From: Lycium barbarum
Taxonomy: Eukaryota > Streptophyta > Magnoliopsida > Solanales > Solanaceae
Reading direction: 5' to 3'
Length of the DNA stretch: 64,000 nucleotides
NCBI RefSeq assembly: GCF_019175385.1
Contig: NC_083339.1
Location: forward strand, 84,432,120 to 84,496,119
A program made the position numbers and the translations under genes. Below the pieces are notes generated by a model. That model saw nothing but the letters and a program-made list of their open reading frames with translations, was not told where the DNA came from and searched no databases. Shown in pieces: positions 36,245 to 48,729 of the stretch. Within the stretch, counting starts at the first letter, position 1. Every line of letters starts with the position of its first letter.

Positions 36245-36656
36245 AATGAGATTTGGCAAAAAGGGGAAGCTTAGTCCCCGGTACATTGGGCCTTATGAGA
36301 TTGTGCGCAAAATAGGAAAAGTGGCCTATGAGTTAGATCTACCTCTTGATTTGAAGTCAGTTCACCCAGTTTTCCATGTCTCGATGCTTCGTAAATGTGT
36401 TGGAGATCCTACTAGGATCGTGCTAGTAAATGATGTTCAAGTGACAGAAAAGCTGACTTATAAAGAGGTACCTATTGCCATACTAGATAGGCAAGTACGG
36501 AGGCTTAGAAACAAAGAAGTGGCCTCAGTCAAGGTTTTATGGACAAACAATAAACTAGAAGAAATGACATGGGAAGTGGAAGAAATTATGCGATCCAAGT
36601 ACCCGTATTTATTTGAGCCCTTAGAAGAAATCCAAGATGAGATATCATGGTCATAA
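36245..36656 (+). pseudogene. Element D: INT C-terminus and chromodomain
   Basis: Continues D's integrase in the same frame after element E: the GPY-type segment (GKLSPRYIGPYE), VHPVFHVSMLRK, and the chromodomain-like end (AILDRQVRRLRNKEVASVKV, EEMTWEVEE). This piece is open to its own stop at 36654-36656. Confidence 0.94.
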
Positions 36657-36858
36657 GGTATGTATTTTTTCCTTTTATGCTTTTGGGTCGTGTGTGGCCA
36701 AATTCTATTGCTATTATGTTGTGGCCCTGTGAGGCATTGATATTATGGGATATTGTGACAGGATGGTAGTACCATATTACTGGGGAAACTCTGGCGAAAT
36801 TTTTATAGAATCCCCGACGACTTAACATTCGAGGACGAATGTTCTTAAGGGGGGAGAA
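36657..36858 (+). other. Element D: 3' untranslated region and polypurine tract
   Basis: Non-coding DNA with the GGCCCTGTGAGGC and AACTCTGGCGAAA blocks, ending in polypurine tract AAGGGGGGAGAA (36847-36858). Confidence 0.9.
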
Positions 36859-39431
36859 TGTTACACCTCGGAAAATTTTCCATTAATGCACAGTGAATAG
36901 TCTAACGAAAAGCACGAAGTATACAATATTTCGATAAGTAAGGAATGACATTTTATGACCCTAATTAAGATTTCAAAGATGTTCGAGAAAGGGGGAGAAA
37001 GTTTACAAAGAGAAGGCAAGGCTTACGATAGGTATCGAAAAGGAATTACGAGTAACGAGTTAACGAGGATTTAATGATGTCTTGGAGAAGACTGATAACA
37101 TCCCTTAGAATGGTATTGAGGTGTTAAACAAGTGCTAAGAAGGTTCCATAAGGATTGGAGATCGAACGAGTCGACGAAAATGAACTTCGGATCACTGGGA
37201 GTATACGGCCAAACATACTGGCCGTATAAAACATACGGTCCGTATGTTGGACCGTATAATCAGCCCAGAATGACGCACTTCACTGGACCAAACATATGGC
37301 AAAACATACGGCCCGTATAAAATGTACGGACCGTATGTTGGTCCATATATATGGTCGGGGACAGATTGGTTCATTAAATAAGGATCCAAGTCTTATTTCA
37401 TTTCATTTCCATATCACACCCCTTCTCTCTAAAACATCTCTTTACATTTATTCCACAAGAATTCAATAGGTATTAGTGATCAACAACATAAACTAAGTGA
37501 ATCAAGTGTAAGAAACCCATTAAGAGATCATCCAAGTCAAGAAATCTCATTTGAGATGAATTAGGGTTTTGGCACAAGTGAAGTATTTCCATCCAAAGCT
37601 TGTTCCTGCAACATCTAAGGTAATATTTATGGTATTTCCATTTTGTTTAAGGTATTTGAAAGTTGAAATACTTGAATTGTAGAAGAATGTAGAAAAATGG
37701 GTCATGAATGTGAAATAGTGCCATTTTGAGTAATAGCTTGAATTGAGTCATGCTTCCTGATGTGTTGTGATATTGATATGTTATAAATGATGTTAAGAAC
37801 ACGGGATAGGTAGTGTACATGAATGAACATAGTCGTGTGTTATGACCATGGATATGGGTGATTGGAAGCGAATTGAGAAATATAGATAATGTGGATGAAT
37901 AAAGGCTATTGTTATGATATTGTGAATGTATTATTGACGTTTGGAGTTGATATACGATATGGAGGAATGTTCTATAAATAAAGGAGATGCTGTCCAATTT
38001 TCTCTAGCTTTAGTCGTGTATGCTAGCTATCGATTTCTAATGATAGTATGACTTTAATGAAGGTAGAAACATTGATTGTTGAAGGAGAACATGCAAGTGG
38101 TAGAATAGTTGAACGGAAAGGTATGTAAGGCTAACCCTTCTTTCATAAGGCATGGTTCTTTGGCCAATCTTCTAAATCTTTTATAAGTCTATGATGTCCT
38201 CCAAATGACTCTATCTTCAAAACCTATTAAGCTTATGACTCTTGATATGTTACGATGGTACTAAGTTCCTCATATGACGAGTAATCCTATAAGGATAGAT
38301 GTAATGAACGACGATGATAGTGATAACGATACGATAACGACAATAATAGCGATGACGATAATGATAGTGATGATAATAGTAAAGATGCTTATGAACTATT
38401 ATGTATATGTATCTATGTATGACTATTATGGAACCCCGAGCTTATAATGCCGGGTAGAATATGTATATATTTATGTAACGCGTGCACACCTCTGCAGATG
38501 GTAGGGATAACCCTGAAGCCTTGGTAGGGCCAGGTATGTGTAACCTTGAGCCTTGGTTAGCCAAGTATGTATGATAACCGAGCCTAGCCGTGGTCGGGTA
38601 TCTGAAACACCAAACCTTCGTGGTCGGGCATGCTATGTAAATGCTATTATATGATATAGATATGAGTATGAATACGAATACGAGGAAGAATATGTATATG
38701 ATATGAAAGTGAATAAGGATATGTATATGGATATGAGTATGGATACGAAATGTAAATGAGTACGGATACGGCTATGGATGTATGTACACGAATACGCGTT
38801 AGAAATGGAAAGTCCCTATGAAAAGCAAGTAAGTGCTTATGACGATGATTCTACTTTCTCCCATCTAATGCTATTTCTCATGTCGCTTATTATGTTTTTA
38901 TATTGATATTGATCATGCTTTACATACTCAGTACATTCTTCGTACTGAAGTCCTTTTGTTATGGACGCTGCCTCATGCCCGCAGGTGCCTAAGGAGACAG
39001 ACTTTGCCCATAGCTACATTTCTCAGGGACTACATAGCGGAGCTCCATTTCATTCGGAGCAATAGCTTTTGGTACTTATTCTTTTGTGTACATATTTATA
39101 GGCATAGGGGGGTCCTGTCCCGCCTATATGATATAACATACTCTTCTTAGAGGCTCGTAGACATGTGTATATGGTTAGCTGTGTTTGGCCTTGTCGGCCT
39201 ATATTTTGGATTTCATTTTGTTAGCCTTGCCGGCTTCTGTACATTGATATGGGCATAGATGCCAATGATGATATAGAGGTATTATTGTCCAATGGGACTA
39301 GTATGATTGATGAATGGAAATGTACGATTTAGTATGTGGCTCACCTAGATGTAAGTATAAAGATACGCTAAGGGGTGCCCGGGTGGGCTAGCACCGGGTG
39401 CATGTCGCGGCCCTCCTGTTATGTCGTGACA
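36859..39431 (+). mobile_element. Element D: 3' LTR
   Basis: TGTTACACCTCGG to GTCGTGACA, 2573 bp. Pairs with 19372-21800. Palindromes are at 37201-37350. It is followed by ATTTT, a one-mismatch partner of ATTGT at 19367-19371, then the rest of C's 3' LTR. Confidence 0.93.
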
Positions 39432-40493
39432 ATTTTCCTTGGGTACACTCACCTTAAAATGCTAGTCTCTCCAATGTGAGATATGACGATTATGATCACT
39501 CCATAACGTAGTCGGGGGTTTACGACCTTACGTCACCTCGACATAGCCATGGTTACCTCCATGTTCTACTGTAGGATTAATGATGAATGTATGATGATGT
39601 TAAGTTATGATATGCCTATGAGATGTGCAATAATTGATGAGGTCATGATTGATTATATGACGATACGATTCCACCGCGCCTAGTTGTCCGGGCATGTCAC
39701 CGCAAAGGCGGGCTGCATACGATTCCACCATACCTAAATGGCCGGGCATGTCACCGCTAAGGCGGGCTGCTCTGTTTACACCGAGCCTAGAGGGCCGGGC
39801 ATGATCACCACTAGTGGGTGGCATATGATGGTTACCCGGACGGGGGTTAACGATGATGATTTATATGATACGCCGATGTATGCGCTATGGTGATATATGT
39901 ACTATGATTATATATATGATGTATGTATGAAATGTATCCACCCTTAAAAGTTACACAGGTTGTATCTTCACCTTGTCACGCATGTTTTCTCTATCTTGTT
40001 CATTTCATTCATGCCTTACATACTCAGTACAATGTTTGTACTGACGTCCGTTTTCTTTGGACGCTGTGTTCATGCCCACAGGTAGATAGGGAGGTGATCC
40101 AGACCCGTAGAAGTTATCAGCAGACTTACAGGACCACTTCATTATTCCGGAGGTGCTATTTGATTTATTCTTTTGAGTATGTATATGTATATGTATTTTG
40201 GGCACGAGGGGGTCTTGTCCCGTCCATATGTCTAGTACTCTAGTAGAGGCTCGTAGATACGTATGTCTGGGTAGTATGGTCTCACAATGTTACTATTGTA
40301 CCTATATTATTATTTTGTTAGCCGAAGGGCTTATGTATATAAAAGTAATTATGTTTCCAAATGAAAAATAGTTTTCCTATGATTGACTATAAATTAATGA
40401 ATGTATGCTTAATGAGTACGATAAGTAATTGAATGAGTGGTGCTCGGTGGTTAGCCCCAGGTACCCATCATGGCCCCTAGTCGGGTCGTGACA
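39432..40493 (+). mobile_element. Element C: 3' LTR, right part
   Basis: Continues the LTR interrupted at 19371 and ends TCGGGTCGTGACA at 40493. It aligns with the B 3' LTR from its CTCACCTTA segment to its end. ATGAT (40494-40498) is the expected right TSD of C; the partner lies off window. Confidence 0.9.
39671..39835 (+). repeat. Three tandem ~54-bp units in LTR C
   Basis: Three diverged units, each with CACCG or CACCA, a gccgggCATG core (two also with GGCGGGCTGC). LTR B has fewer, degenerate copies near 5285-5545. Confidence 0.75.
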
Positions 40494-40845
40494 ATGATGA
40501 CGGGCCCTTGTCCTGTCTTTTCTATAGCTCATACACCATAAAGGTCTATAGATAGTTGTATGTAGTGGGGATGTTATGTAGCCTTGTTAGCCCTCAGTTT
40601 TGTTGTTCAGCTTACATAGCAGCCTCATCGGCTTGCTCAGTTGGGTATATATATTATGGGTGACTAGTTCAGACGAGATAGTCAGCATTTATATATATAT
40701 ATATATCCATATTGCGGCCTCACCGGCTTATTGGTATTGTCTGTGTACATGTAGCCCTTAGCAGAGTTTCAGATTTAGAGTGGTTCGCTCGAGCCTAGTT
40801 TGGCTTCGGGTGCCGGTCACGTCACTCCGGAGTTGGGGCTTGACA
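40494..40845 (+). mobile_element. LTR remnant K (right end only)
   Basis: About 350 bp ending GTTGGGGCTTGACA, with the same GGCTTG/CGGCTT-type blocks as other LTR ends here but no close match in the window. It begins partway through the third conserved hairpin (ACGGGCCCTTGTCCTGT). Its left part is absent, which fits C having inserted into it. It contains a short (TA)n near 40688-40706. Confidence 0.7.
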
Positions 40846-42782
40846 AGAAAAGCCACAGAATTCAACCAGAATTCACATTTCAAAAATTTCACATATAATT
40901 CTTGAGTCTGAAGGATTGCAAGGACAATACGCAAATGATCTGCGTGCTCTGTTTCTGACTGAGAATATACCAGAATGCCATCAATGAACGCAATTAAAAA
41001 TAGATCTAGGAAAGGCCCAAACACGTTGATAATTAAATTCATGAACACTACCGGAGCATTATTCAACCCAAATGACATTACCCGAAATTCATAATGACCG
41101 TATCTAGTTCTGAAAGCCATTTTCGGAATGTCTTCCTCCTTGACTCTCACTTGGTGATGTCCTAACCTTAGATCTGTCTTGTATAACCACTTAGCACCTT
41201 GTATTTGATCATACAAATCATTGATTCTCGGAAGCGAATATTTATTCCTTATCGTCACCTTGTTCAACTGCCTATAGTCAGTGCACATTCGTAGGGAGCC
41301 ATCTTTCTTTCTTATGAACAAGACAGGTGCTCCCTATGGTGATGAACTGGGCCTAATAAATCCCTTCTCGAGTATATTCTTCAGTTGTGCCTTTAACTCT
41401 TTTAATTCTGCTGGAGCCATTCTGTAAGGAGGAATAGATATGGGTTCGGTGTCCGGCAACACGTCAATAGTTGAATCGATCTCCCGTTCCGGTGGAAGAC
41501 CTGAAAGTTCATCTGGAAGTACATCCGGGATCTTATTTACTACCGGGACGGGTTGAAAATTCGACGGCTTTGCTTCGGTGTCATGAACTCATACCAAATG
41601 ATAAATATAGCCTTTCGCAATCATCTTCCTCACTTTGAAATAGGATAAAAACCTACCTCTTAGAGACGCTGTGTTACCTCTCCATTCAAGCACTGGTTCT
41701 CCTGGGAATTGAAATCGAACCATCCTTGTTCTGCAATCCACATTAGCATAACAAGAGGCCAACCAATCCATGCCCCATAATCACACCAAAATCTAACATT
41801 TCCAACTCAATCAAATCAGTTTTAGTTTGACGATCACATACCACAATCATAAAATTTCTATATACTTATCTAGCCATTGCCGGGCCACCAATAGGAGTAG
41901 ACACCTCAAAAGGTTTGATTAGCTCGGGTTTCACCCCAATACGACCAGCAATATAAGGAGTGATATAATACAAAGTAGAACCCGGATCAATTAGGGCATA
42001 AACATCATGGGAGAATATGTATAGTATACCTGTAACCACATCAGGGGAGGACTCAAGATCCTATCGTCCGGCTAAAGCCTTACGACTAAGGGCTGCTGAG
42101 GGCCACTCGAACTAGATGCTCCCCCTCTGCCGCTACCACAGCCTGCTGATATCTGGGGAGTCTGCCCTACAAGGCGCACGGATGAAGAACAACCTACCAC
42201 TGATCCTGTAGGTTGAGCCCCAACTCTGCCACCCATCGAGGGACAATCACGCATGATATGCGTAGTCTGACCACAGCAATAACAAGCATCTGAGCCTCGG
42301 TGACACTGACCTGAATGTATCTACCGCACTGGCAACATCGCGGTACCCGTGGTCACCTCTGACTAGAATCACCTCCAAACCGAGGACCCAAGACCCTCGA
42401 ACTCTGACCAGGACCAGAATAAATGGGGCAATCAACTCTCCTGCCCGCGAATTGAGGAGGTGCACTAGCTGCGGACTTTTCTGAATATCTAGAGTACTGT
42501 TGCTGCTGACCCCCTCTATACTCACTACTAGCACTGCCAAATATGTCCCTCTTACTATGCCCTCTGTCCATATCATGCTCACACCTTTGTGGTTGTTGTT
42601 GCTCTTCTAAATTTCGAGCGTGGGCTTGAATACGGGAGATGTCCATTCCTTCCTGTAATGAAGCTGTCAAGCAATATTTGATAAAATATGGCCTTAAGTC
42701 ACTCACAAATTGATACACCCGGTCTCCCATGTCGGCCACCATGGCGAAGTATACTGGGCGAATGAATTGAAGCGAAGATTAT
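40846..42782 (-). pseudogene. Element F: gag end, PR and RT (3' piece)
   Basis: Read on the minus strand from 42782: gag capsid end, linker, knuckles (decayed), PR, then RT. RT is open at 40858-41321 ([18 protein letters not shown] onward) but the catalytic FIDD is FIDG (codon at 40977-40979), and a W-to-stop lies at about 41335. Several frameshifts occur in gag. RT is cut after VAFL at about 40850 by LTR K, so RNase H and INT of F are not in the window. Confidence 0.9.
42778..42782. repeat. TSD ATTAT, left of element G
   Basis: ATTAT matches 51783-51787 on the right; F gag joins in register across G. Confidence 0.96.
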
Positions 42783-45700
42783 TGTCACGACCCAACCCCG
42801 TGGGCCGCGACTGGTACCCTAACTGGGTACCCGTACATACCTACCTGACCGAATTTCGTATCATACAGATTTTTTTTTTTTAAAACAGATGTTACAGAAG
42901 TAAGCCGATACAGATACGGCACGCGCGCAAACATATATATATATATATATATATATCTGAACATGCAGACATTTACAGATAAGCCGATAAGGCTAACACA
43001 CAGACGAAACCCGTAACCCACACATCTATCTACAGGCCTCTACAGACATACAGAATCATATGACGGGACAGGGCCCCGCCGTACCCAAAATTCCCATTCC
43101 TACAGAACATACGGAAGACCAGAAGATATATACCAAAAGTATATGCTCCGGATCGAAGGAGCTCTTCAAACAGCAGAGTCAGAAACCTACGCTGGCGGCG
43201 TATCACCTGATGCGTCTGTACCTGCGGGCATGTAGCGCAGCCCCTGAAGAACGGGGGTCAGTACGAAAAATGTACCGAGTATGTAAAGCAGAACATAACA
43301 GATATAAACATAGTCCGAACCGGAGTCACAGAAATATAACGAACAGAACTATAAATCAGACTGATGGACAGAGTCATGATCCAGACAAACATACAGAACC
43401 GTGTCCCATACAAATAAACAGAATTATGGTTCGGACAGACAGACGGAATCATAATACGGACAGACGGGCAGAATCAGAATCCATACGGACATACAGAATC
43501 AGAATCCATACGGACATACAGATGTAGTCGTCTTTCAGACGGACAGACAGAAGTATGTCGGACAGAATTATGCGTGCAGAGTAGTACAGAGTCATACCTA
43601 ATCATACAGAGGCTTGTGCTTATATAAATATAGATAGCACACGCATACATTCATACAGATCCCGGCCCTGTCTAGGGGCGCGGTAACAGAACCCGACCCT
43701 CTTAGTACGGGACGCAGTGGACAGACAGAATCAGATCAGATCATATGCCATCCTGGCCGCCATCCCCGTACACAGATCATAATATCATACAGACATACAG
43801 ATCCCGGCCCGTACGCCGAGGGACGCGGTGAACAATGCAGAGAAATATGCACGATAACAGAACCTGGCCCGGGACGCAGTGAAGGAATGCATTGAGACAG
43901 ACACGAACCGATACATGAGAAACTACTTACATACAGACTCAATCAAACTGAAGGGTGCCAAACGACGAGTCAAAATCAGAGTATCCGGATGGTATGCATA
44001 GTACGCGCCTATATCCTACTTAGGGAGGCACGACAGACTATTATCAGAATCAAATTCTCAGATGTTCAGAAATCATTTTGTAAGAATTTCATGAAAATAG
44101 TTGTATCATAATCAAAATAATAGTTCAGATGGTTTCTGAGAAAATCGGACAAAACAGAAGTATTTAAAGTATTACAGAAGATATCGGGCCTTGCGGGCCC
44201 GCCTCGGACCAACTCGAGGAAACATATGTAAATTATCGCTAATAGACCTTATGAGGTCATCCATAATCGTTTGGAAGTGTTCCGACTCCGTTTAGGGAAG
44301 TTTTGTACAAAACTCACTTTAAAGGCAATTTGTAAAAAAAAAATAGCTTCAATTGAATTGAAGGAATTGGAGCGGTTTTCCGTCTCGAATTCCGGGGAGC
44401 GGAGTCGTACTTAAGGCTCGCGGCCGAGCCTATCACATCCAGAACATGCCTAAGAACAAAGGGAAAGCTTCACATACCTCGACAGTGCCTTACGCTCGCT
44501 TGGCGTCGACTTCAATTTCGTCCAAAATCTAGAAATGGTGAAGTTTACCATTTGTTAGTTTCAACTTTTCCATAGTCCAAACTTAACACATACTTGCCTA
44601 CCGAAATTTCGGCAGCATTTACTCTGTATATATGACATCCCCAAAAGTGAAACACAGCCAAACAATCAACACAACCCAACAATAATATTCATAATAACGA
44701 CAAGTAGCTCAAAATACATAATAAGGCACAATTTGCCAACTTTCCGTCATAACTTAACATTTTCCGTTCCGACCTTACACTTCCAAACCAAACTTATTAT
44801 TTTGATGTTCATTACCCATCAAATTCATTACAACACGATTTGGAGGCATATCATACCATTCTCACAAGATATACATAAGATATGCAAACTTACAAACTTT
44901 CCATCAAAGCCACAATTTATCCAATTCTCCTAACCTTCAACATACAAGTTCATTATACAATTCCATCTTCCAAATTCATCAACAATAATCATAATTTGCC
45001 TCTTGATACATTCATTTCCATTTTTACATAAATCATAACAAAGTTGCATACTTTCCTACAACAACTTGATAACCATTTTTCCATAGCAACAAGAATCATT
45101 ATCCTTTCATTCACTTCACAATAACACACTTAGCATACTAACAAGATTTAATTCACATTCCATCATCAACATGATGCCACACGGCCATGCCTCATATTTT
45201 CCAACTTTCACTAATTTATTCAACTTTCACTTCCAATACAATTTCTACCATAACCATAACTAGATTACAATACAAAATTCAACACATCTCAACTACACCA
45301 TCATACACACACACGGCCATACACACACATTCACAACACACAAAATTTTCATACTTTTCATTCATTCACACATACTACAACATACATATACCTTCCATAA
45401 CATATCAAAAGCAAAAAATCCTTACCTTTCTTCAAGTTCTTCACTTGGCACTAAACTTGTCCTCTTGCCAAACTAATTGTACCAAGTTGTAGAGGACTTT
45501 GCACTTAGTAGTATTCCCACAAGAATTGAATTTTAAACTCAAGGATTAGGCTCCAATTTTTTTCTTTCTTTTCTTTCTTTTTCTCCTCTCAAACCCGAAA
45601 TGGTCTTGTTCTCTTTTTCTTGATTTTTCTTGCTTTCTTGAACCTTCTATGGATATGTATAACCCTATATAATATTACCTAATTAAAATCATGGACTTGG

Positions 45701-45971
45701 GCCCCCTTTTTTTACATAGCATGGCTGGTTGGGCCTTCCCTTTTGGGCCTTGTTTTATTAATTTTGTTGAGCCCAAATTGGTGGTTACATCTTGTAATTC
45801 ATAAGGCAAGTTTCCAAAATTCCAATTTTGCCCTTGGCCACCTTTCGTAATTCCACACCATTGAATTCATGACCTACACATTCATACCAAGTAAGGTCCA
45901 ATTGTGGCCTTATTCATCACAAGTCAATTTATCTTGAATTTTTCGAATAAGCGAAAATGTCGGATGTAACA
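42783..45971 (-). mobile_element. Element G: 3' LTR
   Basis: 3189 bp; on the minus strand starts TGTTACATCCGAC at 45971 and ends GGGTCGTGACA at 42783. It has two copies of a 25-bp unit (about 43480-43525) where the 5' LTR has three, plus a (TA)n near 42931-42955. Confidence 0.95.
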
Positions 45972-45981
45972 TCCTCCCCTC
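45972..45981 (-). other. Element G polypurine tract
   Basis: GAGGGGAGGA on the minus strand, directly before TGTTACATCC. Confidence 0.9.
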
Positions 45982-46309
45982 GTTTAAAAACATTCGTCCT
46001 CGAATGTTAAATTGACCTTATGGGGCGTCATACTACTCCGGGAGGGTTCTCTTTATAGTTGTCCTTTGTTGACCTTCCGACATGGCTTCTTCACCAACAT
46101 TATGGGGTAATTTTTCACATCACTGATTCAAATGCCTTCATAATATATTTTCTCGTACCCCACGTAATCGTCGAACCATAAGCTATATTCTTGTAACAGA
46201 CGAACGCTTTCCAGACATCATAGTCCATATCATTTCTTGTTACACTCCTGAGTTCCCTACCACGTTATCGTAATCCCTCTTCATACCAGACACTTCATAC
46301 CAACAGATT

Positions 46310-46940
46310 CAGAACTAGAACCGGACGCGTAGAAGCATATCGGACTGATTCGTAATCGGAGGCAGACGTACCAAACCATGGCGGACGGATTCGTAGTCAG
46401 GATCAGACATACAGAAATGTATCAGACAGATTCGTAGTCGAAGTCAGATGTACGGAAGTATGTCAGACAAACCTGAGATCGGAGTCAGACGTACAGAAAG
46501 ATACCAGACATATTCGAAATCAGAATCAGACGTACAGAATTGTATCACACAAAATCGTGACCAAAGTCAGACAGACAGAAATGTATCGGACAGAGTCGTA
46601 ATCAGAATCAGACATACAGAGATGTATCAGACAGACGTGCGATCGGAATCAGACGTACAGAGGCATATCAGACGGATTCATATCCGGAGTCAGACATACA
46701 GAGGTGTGTCAGACAGATTCGTAATCAGAGTTAATCGTACAGAGATATGTCAGACAGAAACGTATTCAGAATCGATCATACAGAGGTATGTCAACCAGGA
46801 ACATATTCAGAATCAGACATACAAAGATTTATCAGATTGGAAACATAATCGAGTTCAGAAGTACAGAGGCGTAATAGACAGAGCCTTAGCGGAATCGGAA
46901 GTGCAGAAGTATAACAGATAGAATCTGAAGCCGAATCAGA
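46310..46940 (-). repeat. 41-bp minisatellite in element G
   Basis: About 15 diverged tandem units of 41 bp, each with a TATCAGACAGA-like core, CGTAATC and CAGACATACAGA on the plus strand. Because 41 is not a multiple of 3, a plus-strand ORF of 157 codons (46448-46921) repeats with a period of 41 residues made of three units. Whether it is translated is unknown. Confidence 0.9.
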
Positions 46941-47535
46941 TCACTCTTAGTAAGGCTCCAGTGATTTATGGAAAATCCCCTTATTGGTAACCTGGTTAGC
47001 CAAGTTATCATCCAAATCGTCTCGCGTGTCGCTTATCGACTCTTTCAGAGATTCCGCTTATTCACGCTTCTTATCCTTCATCTTTCCTACCATCCATACT
47101 CATTTTTTTTTTGACATCATCATACCAGACTAAATTACGATGTAATCGGGGCTTTTCTACCCCTTGACAACATTCAGGTCGTCGTCCCTGCTTCGCTTCA
47201 TGTATTCGGTTTAGTAAAACCTTTCGTCTGTCACAATTTTAGTTGCCGGGACTCGGCTCTTGACCCATATGGGCACCAGACGAAAATCATACACACACAT
47301 ACACACATACAGATATATTTACTAATATCTTACTGGGGAACGTCTCTGACTGTTACTCGAATCCGCTCAATTTCCTGAGCGGTATTGCACTTTTTTATTT
47401 TTCGCCCATTTAGTCCGCATCAGTCTGCGCGACTTCTGTAAGGGCACTAATTACTCCACACATTCTCTTTTCCTTTAGATTACCCCAATTTCCATTTATA
47501 CTTATCATACTTACACTTGTGAAAAATTTTGTGTC

Positions 47536-47592
47536 ACTTCCCAGGGGGTCACCCATCCCAGAATTGCTCTGGCTTGAGCACGCTTAAGTCCG
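47536..47592 (-). other. 5S rRNA-like segment in element G
   Basis: The minus strand reads TTAAGCGTGCTCAAGCCAGA, then GGATGGGTGACC and CCTGGGAAGT. It parallels the second half of plant 5S rRNA, including its internal RNA polymerase III promoter (A-box and C-box region). The first half of 5S is not evident. It could be a captured 5S fragment, as in Cassandra elements or 5S-derived SINEs. Confidence 0.7.
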
Positions 47593-48461
47593 AAACATTC
47601 ATGCATTTTGACTCGTTAGGGTTAATATAATTTCGTCGATTGCCCCGCACGACCTTTGTCACGTAATTTTAGGGCAAATTGGGGTCTTAGCAAATTTTCG
47701 AAAAAATATTCGTAGCGGGTCCCACCCCCGGCTAAGTCGTACAATTACTATGTCGCCTTTCTGAATCTTAAACATTCACTTTCATACACATATACAGATG
47801 ATTACGGATAACCCACGGATTTAAGTCTTCGTCCCACGAATTCCGCCTCCATATAGTCGGTGGAATCTGATAGAATGTCACCGCAAGGTGTTCTCCGGCC
47901 ATCGACAGAAGAAACTAAAGTCCGACAAGTATCGCGGGACCTTTTTGTACTTAATCTACATGTTTACCTCCATATTCCTGGAAAGATTTGGGCAGAGTTT
48001 CCTCTGTATTTCTTACTATCCGAAACCTGTACACCAGAAATACCAACCATGCCGCACAGGGCTAACACATATATACACACATACATATCATATCATATCG
48101 TATCGCAGCCACACGGGGCTGATAACTTCAAATAAGAATTATTACGTCGTCAACACTTACCACACGTGCCCAACTCAAACGGCGTCGGAGGCACTTTCCT
48201 GTTCACTTTTCTGTTCGATCTTTACCTTTATATTTCTGCCATACTTCAAACAACTTCTCCGACACACAGCTTTCGTATTATTGCTTACCTGAGTACTGTG
48301 CGGCCTCCAATATCATCAGCCATAGTCTTCTGTCGATGCCATCCTTTGGCTGAAATTAAAAGTTAGTCGATAGGAGTTCATTTCCTACAGCTGGCTCTAT
48401 CGCATGATCTAAGATTCAAAGAAGGGTAACATCCTAAATGCCCTGTAGCCTCCCGTTTATA

Positions 48462-48481
48462 GATGTGGTGCACAACACATC
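48462..48481 (-). promoter_or_regulatory. Dimer-initiation-like hairpin, element G
   Basis: Minus strand: GATGTG, TT, GTGCAC, CACATC. The second stem pair is A-T where E has G-C, so pairing is kept by change on both sides. Confidence 0.65.
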
Positions 48482-48532
48482 GATAAACAAGACTCTACTA
48501 GACACGGCCTGTAGACATTCCGAGGACTAACC

Positions 48533-48544
48533 GCTCTGATACCA
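48533..48544 (-). other. Element G primer-binding site
   Basis: Reverse complement reads TGGTATCAGAGC; four bases inside the 5' LTR end. Confidence 0.96.
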
Positions 48545-48548
48545 CTTT

Positions 48549-48698
48549 TGTCACGACCCAACCCCGTGGGCCGCGACTGGTACCCTAACTGGGTACCCGT
48601 ACATACCTACCTAACCGAATTTCGTATCATACAGATTTTTATTTTTTTTTAAAACAGATGTTACAGAAGTAAGCCGATACAGATACGGCACGCGCGCA

Positions 48699-48729
<31 letters not shown>

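Larger units (their letters stand above)
45972..48548 (-). other. Element G: non-coding interior
   Basis: On the minus strand from 48548: spacer, primer site, leader with dimer-like hairpin (48462-48481), TTTCAG acceptor (48350-48352), then unrelated DNA where gag should start (no ATG-proline start). This includes a block like the E LTR end (47950-48110: GGAAACTCTGCCCAAA), a 5S-like segment (47536-47592), a 41-bp minisatellite (46310-46940) and a polypurine tract. ORFs up to 134 codons on the plus strand (47888-48292) are low-complexity and I do not consider them genes. Confidence 0.85.

Noticed and set aside
36246..36656. Independent small chromodomain gene
   Set aside because: It is the far half of D's pol: same frame, separated from 24962 only by element E and its TSD.
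43060..43527. 155-codon ORF in the G LTR (and 200 codons at 48833-49435)
   Set aside because: Reads across AT- and CAGA-rich repeats antisense to the element; the length difference comes from frame changes and repeat number. No family recognised.
46310..46940. CRISPR-like array
   Set aside because: Units are contiguous and diverged without unique spacers, and the setting is a plant retrotransposon.
47536..47592. Functional 5S rRNA gene
   Set aside because: Only the second half is recognisable and it diverges in the middle; no tandem 5S array around it.
47888..48292. 134-codon ORF in the interior of G as a captured host gene
   Set aside because: Antisense to the element, low complexity (Tyr/Thr/His-rich), overlaps a block similar to LTR ends; no motif supports a gene.
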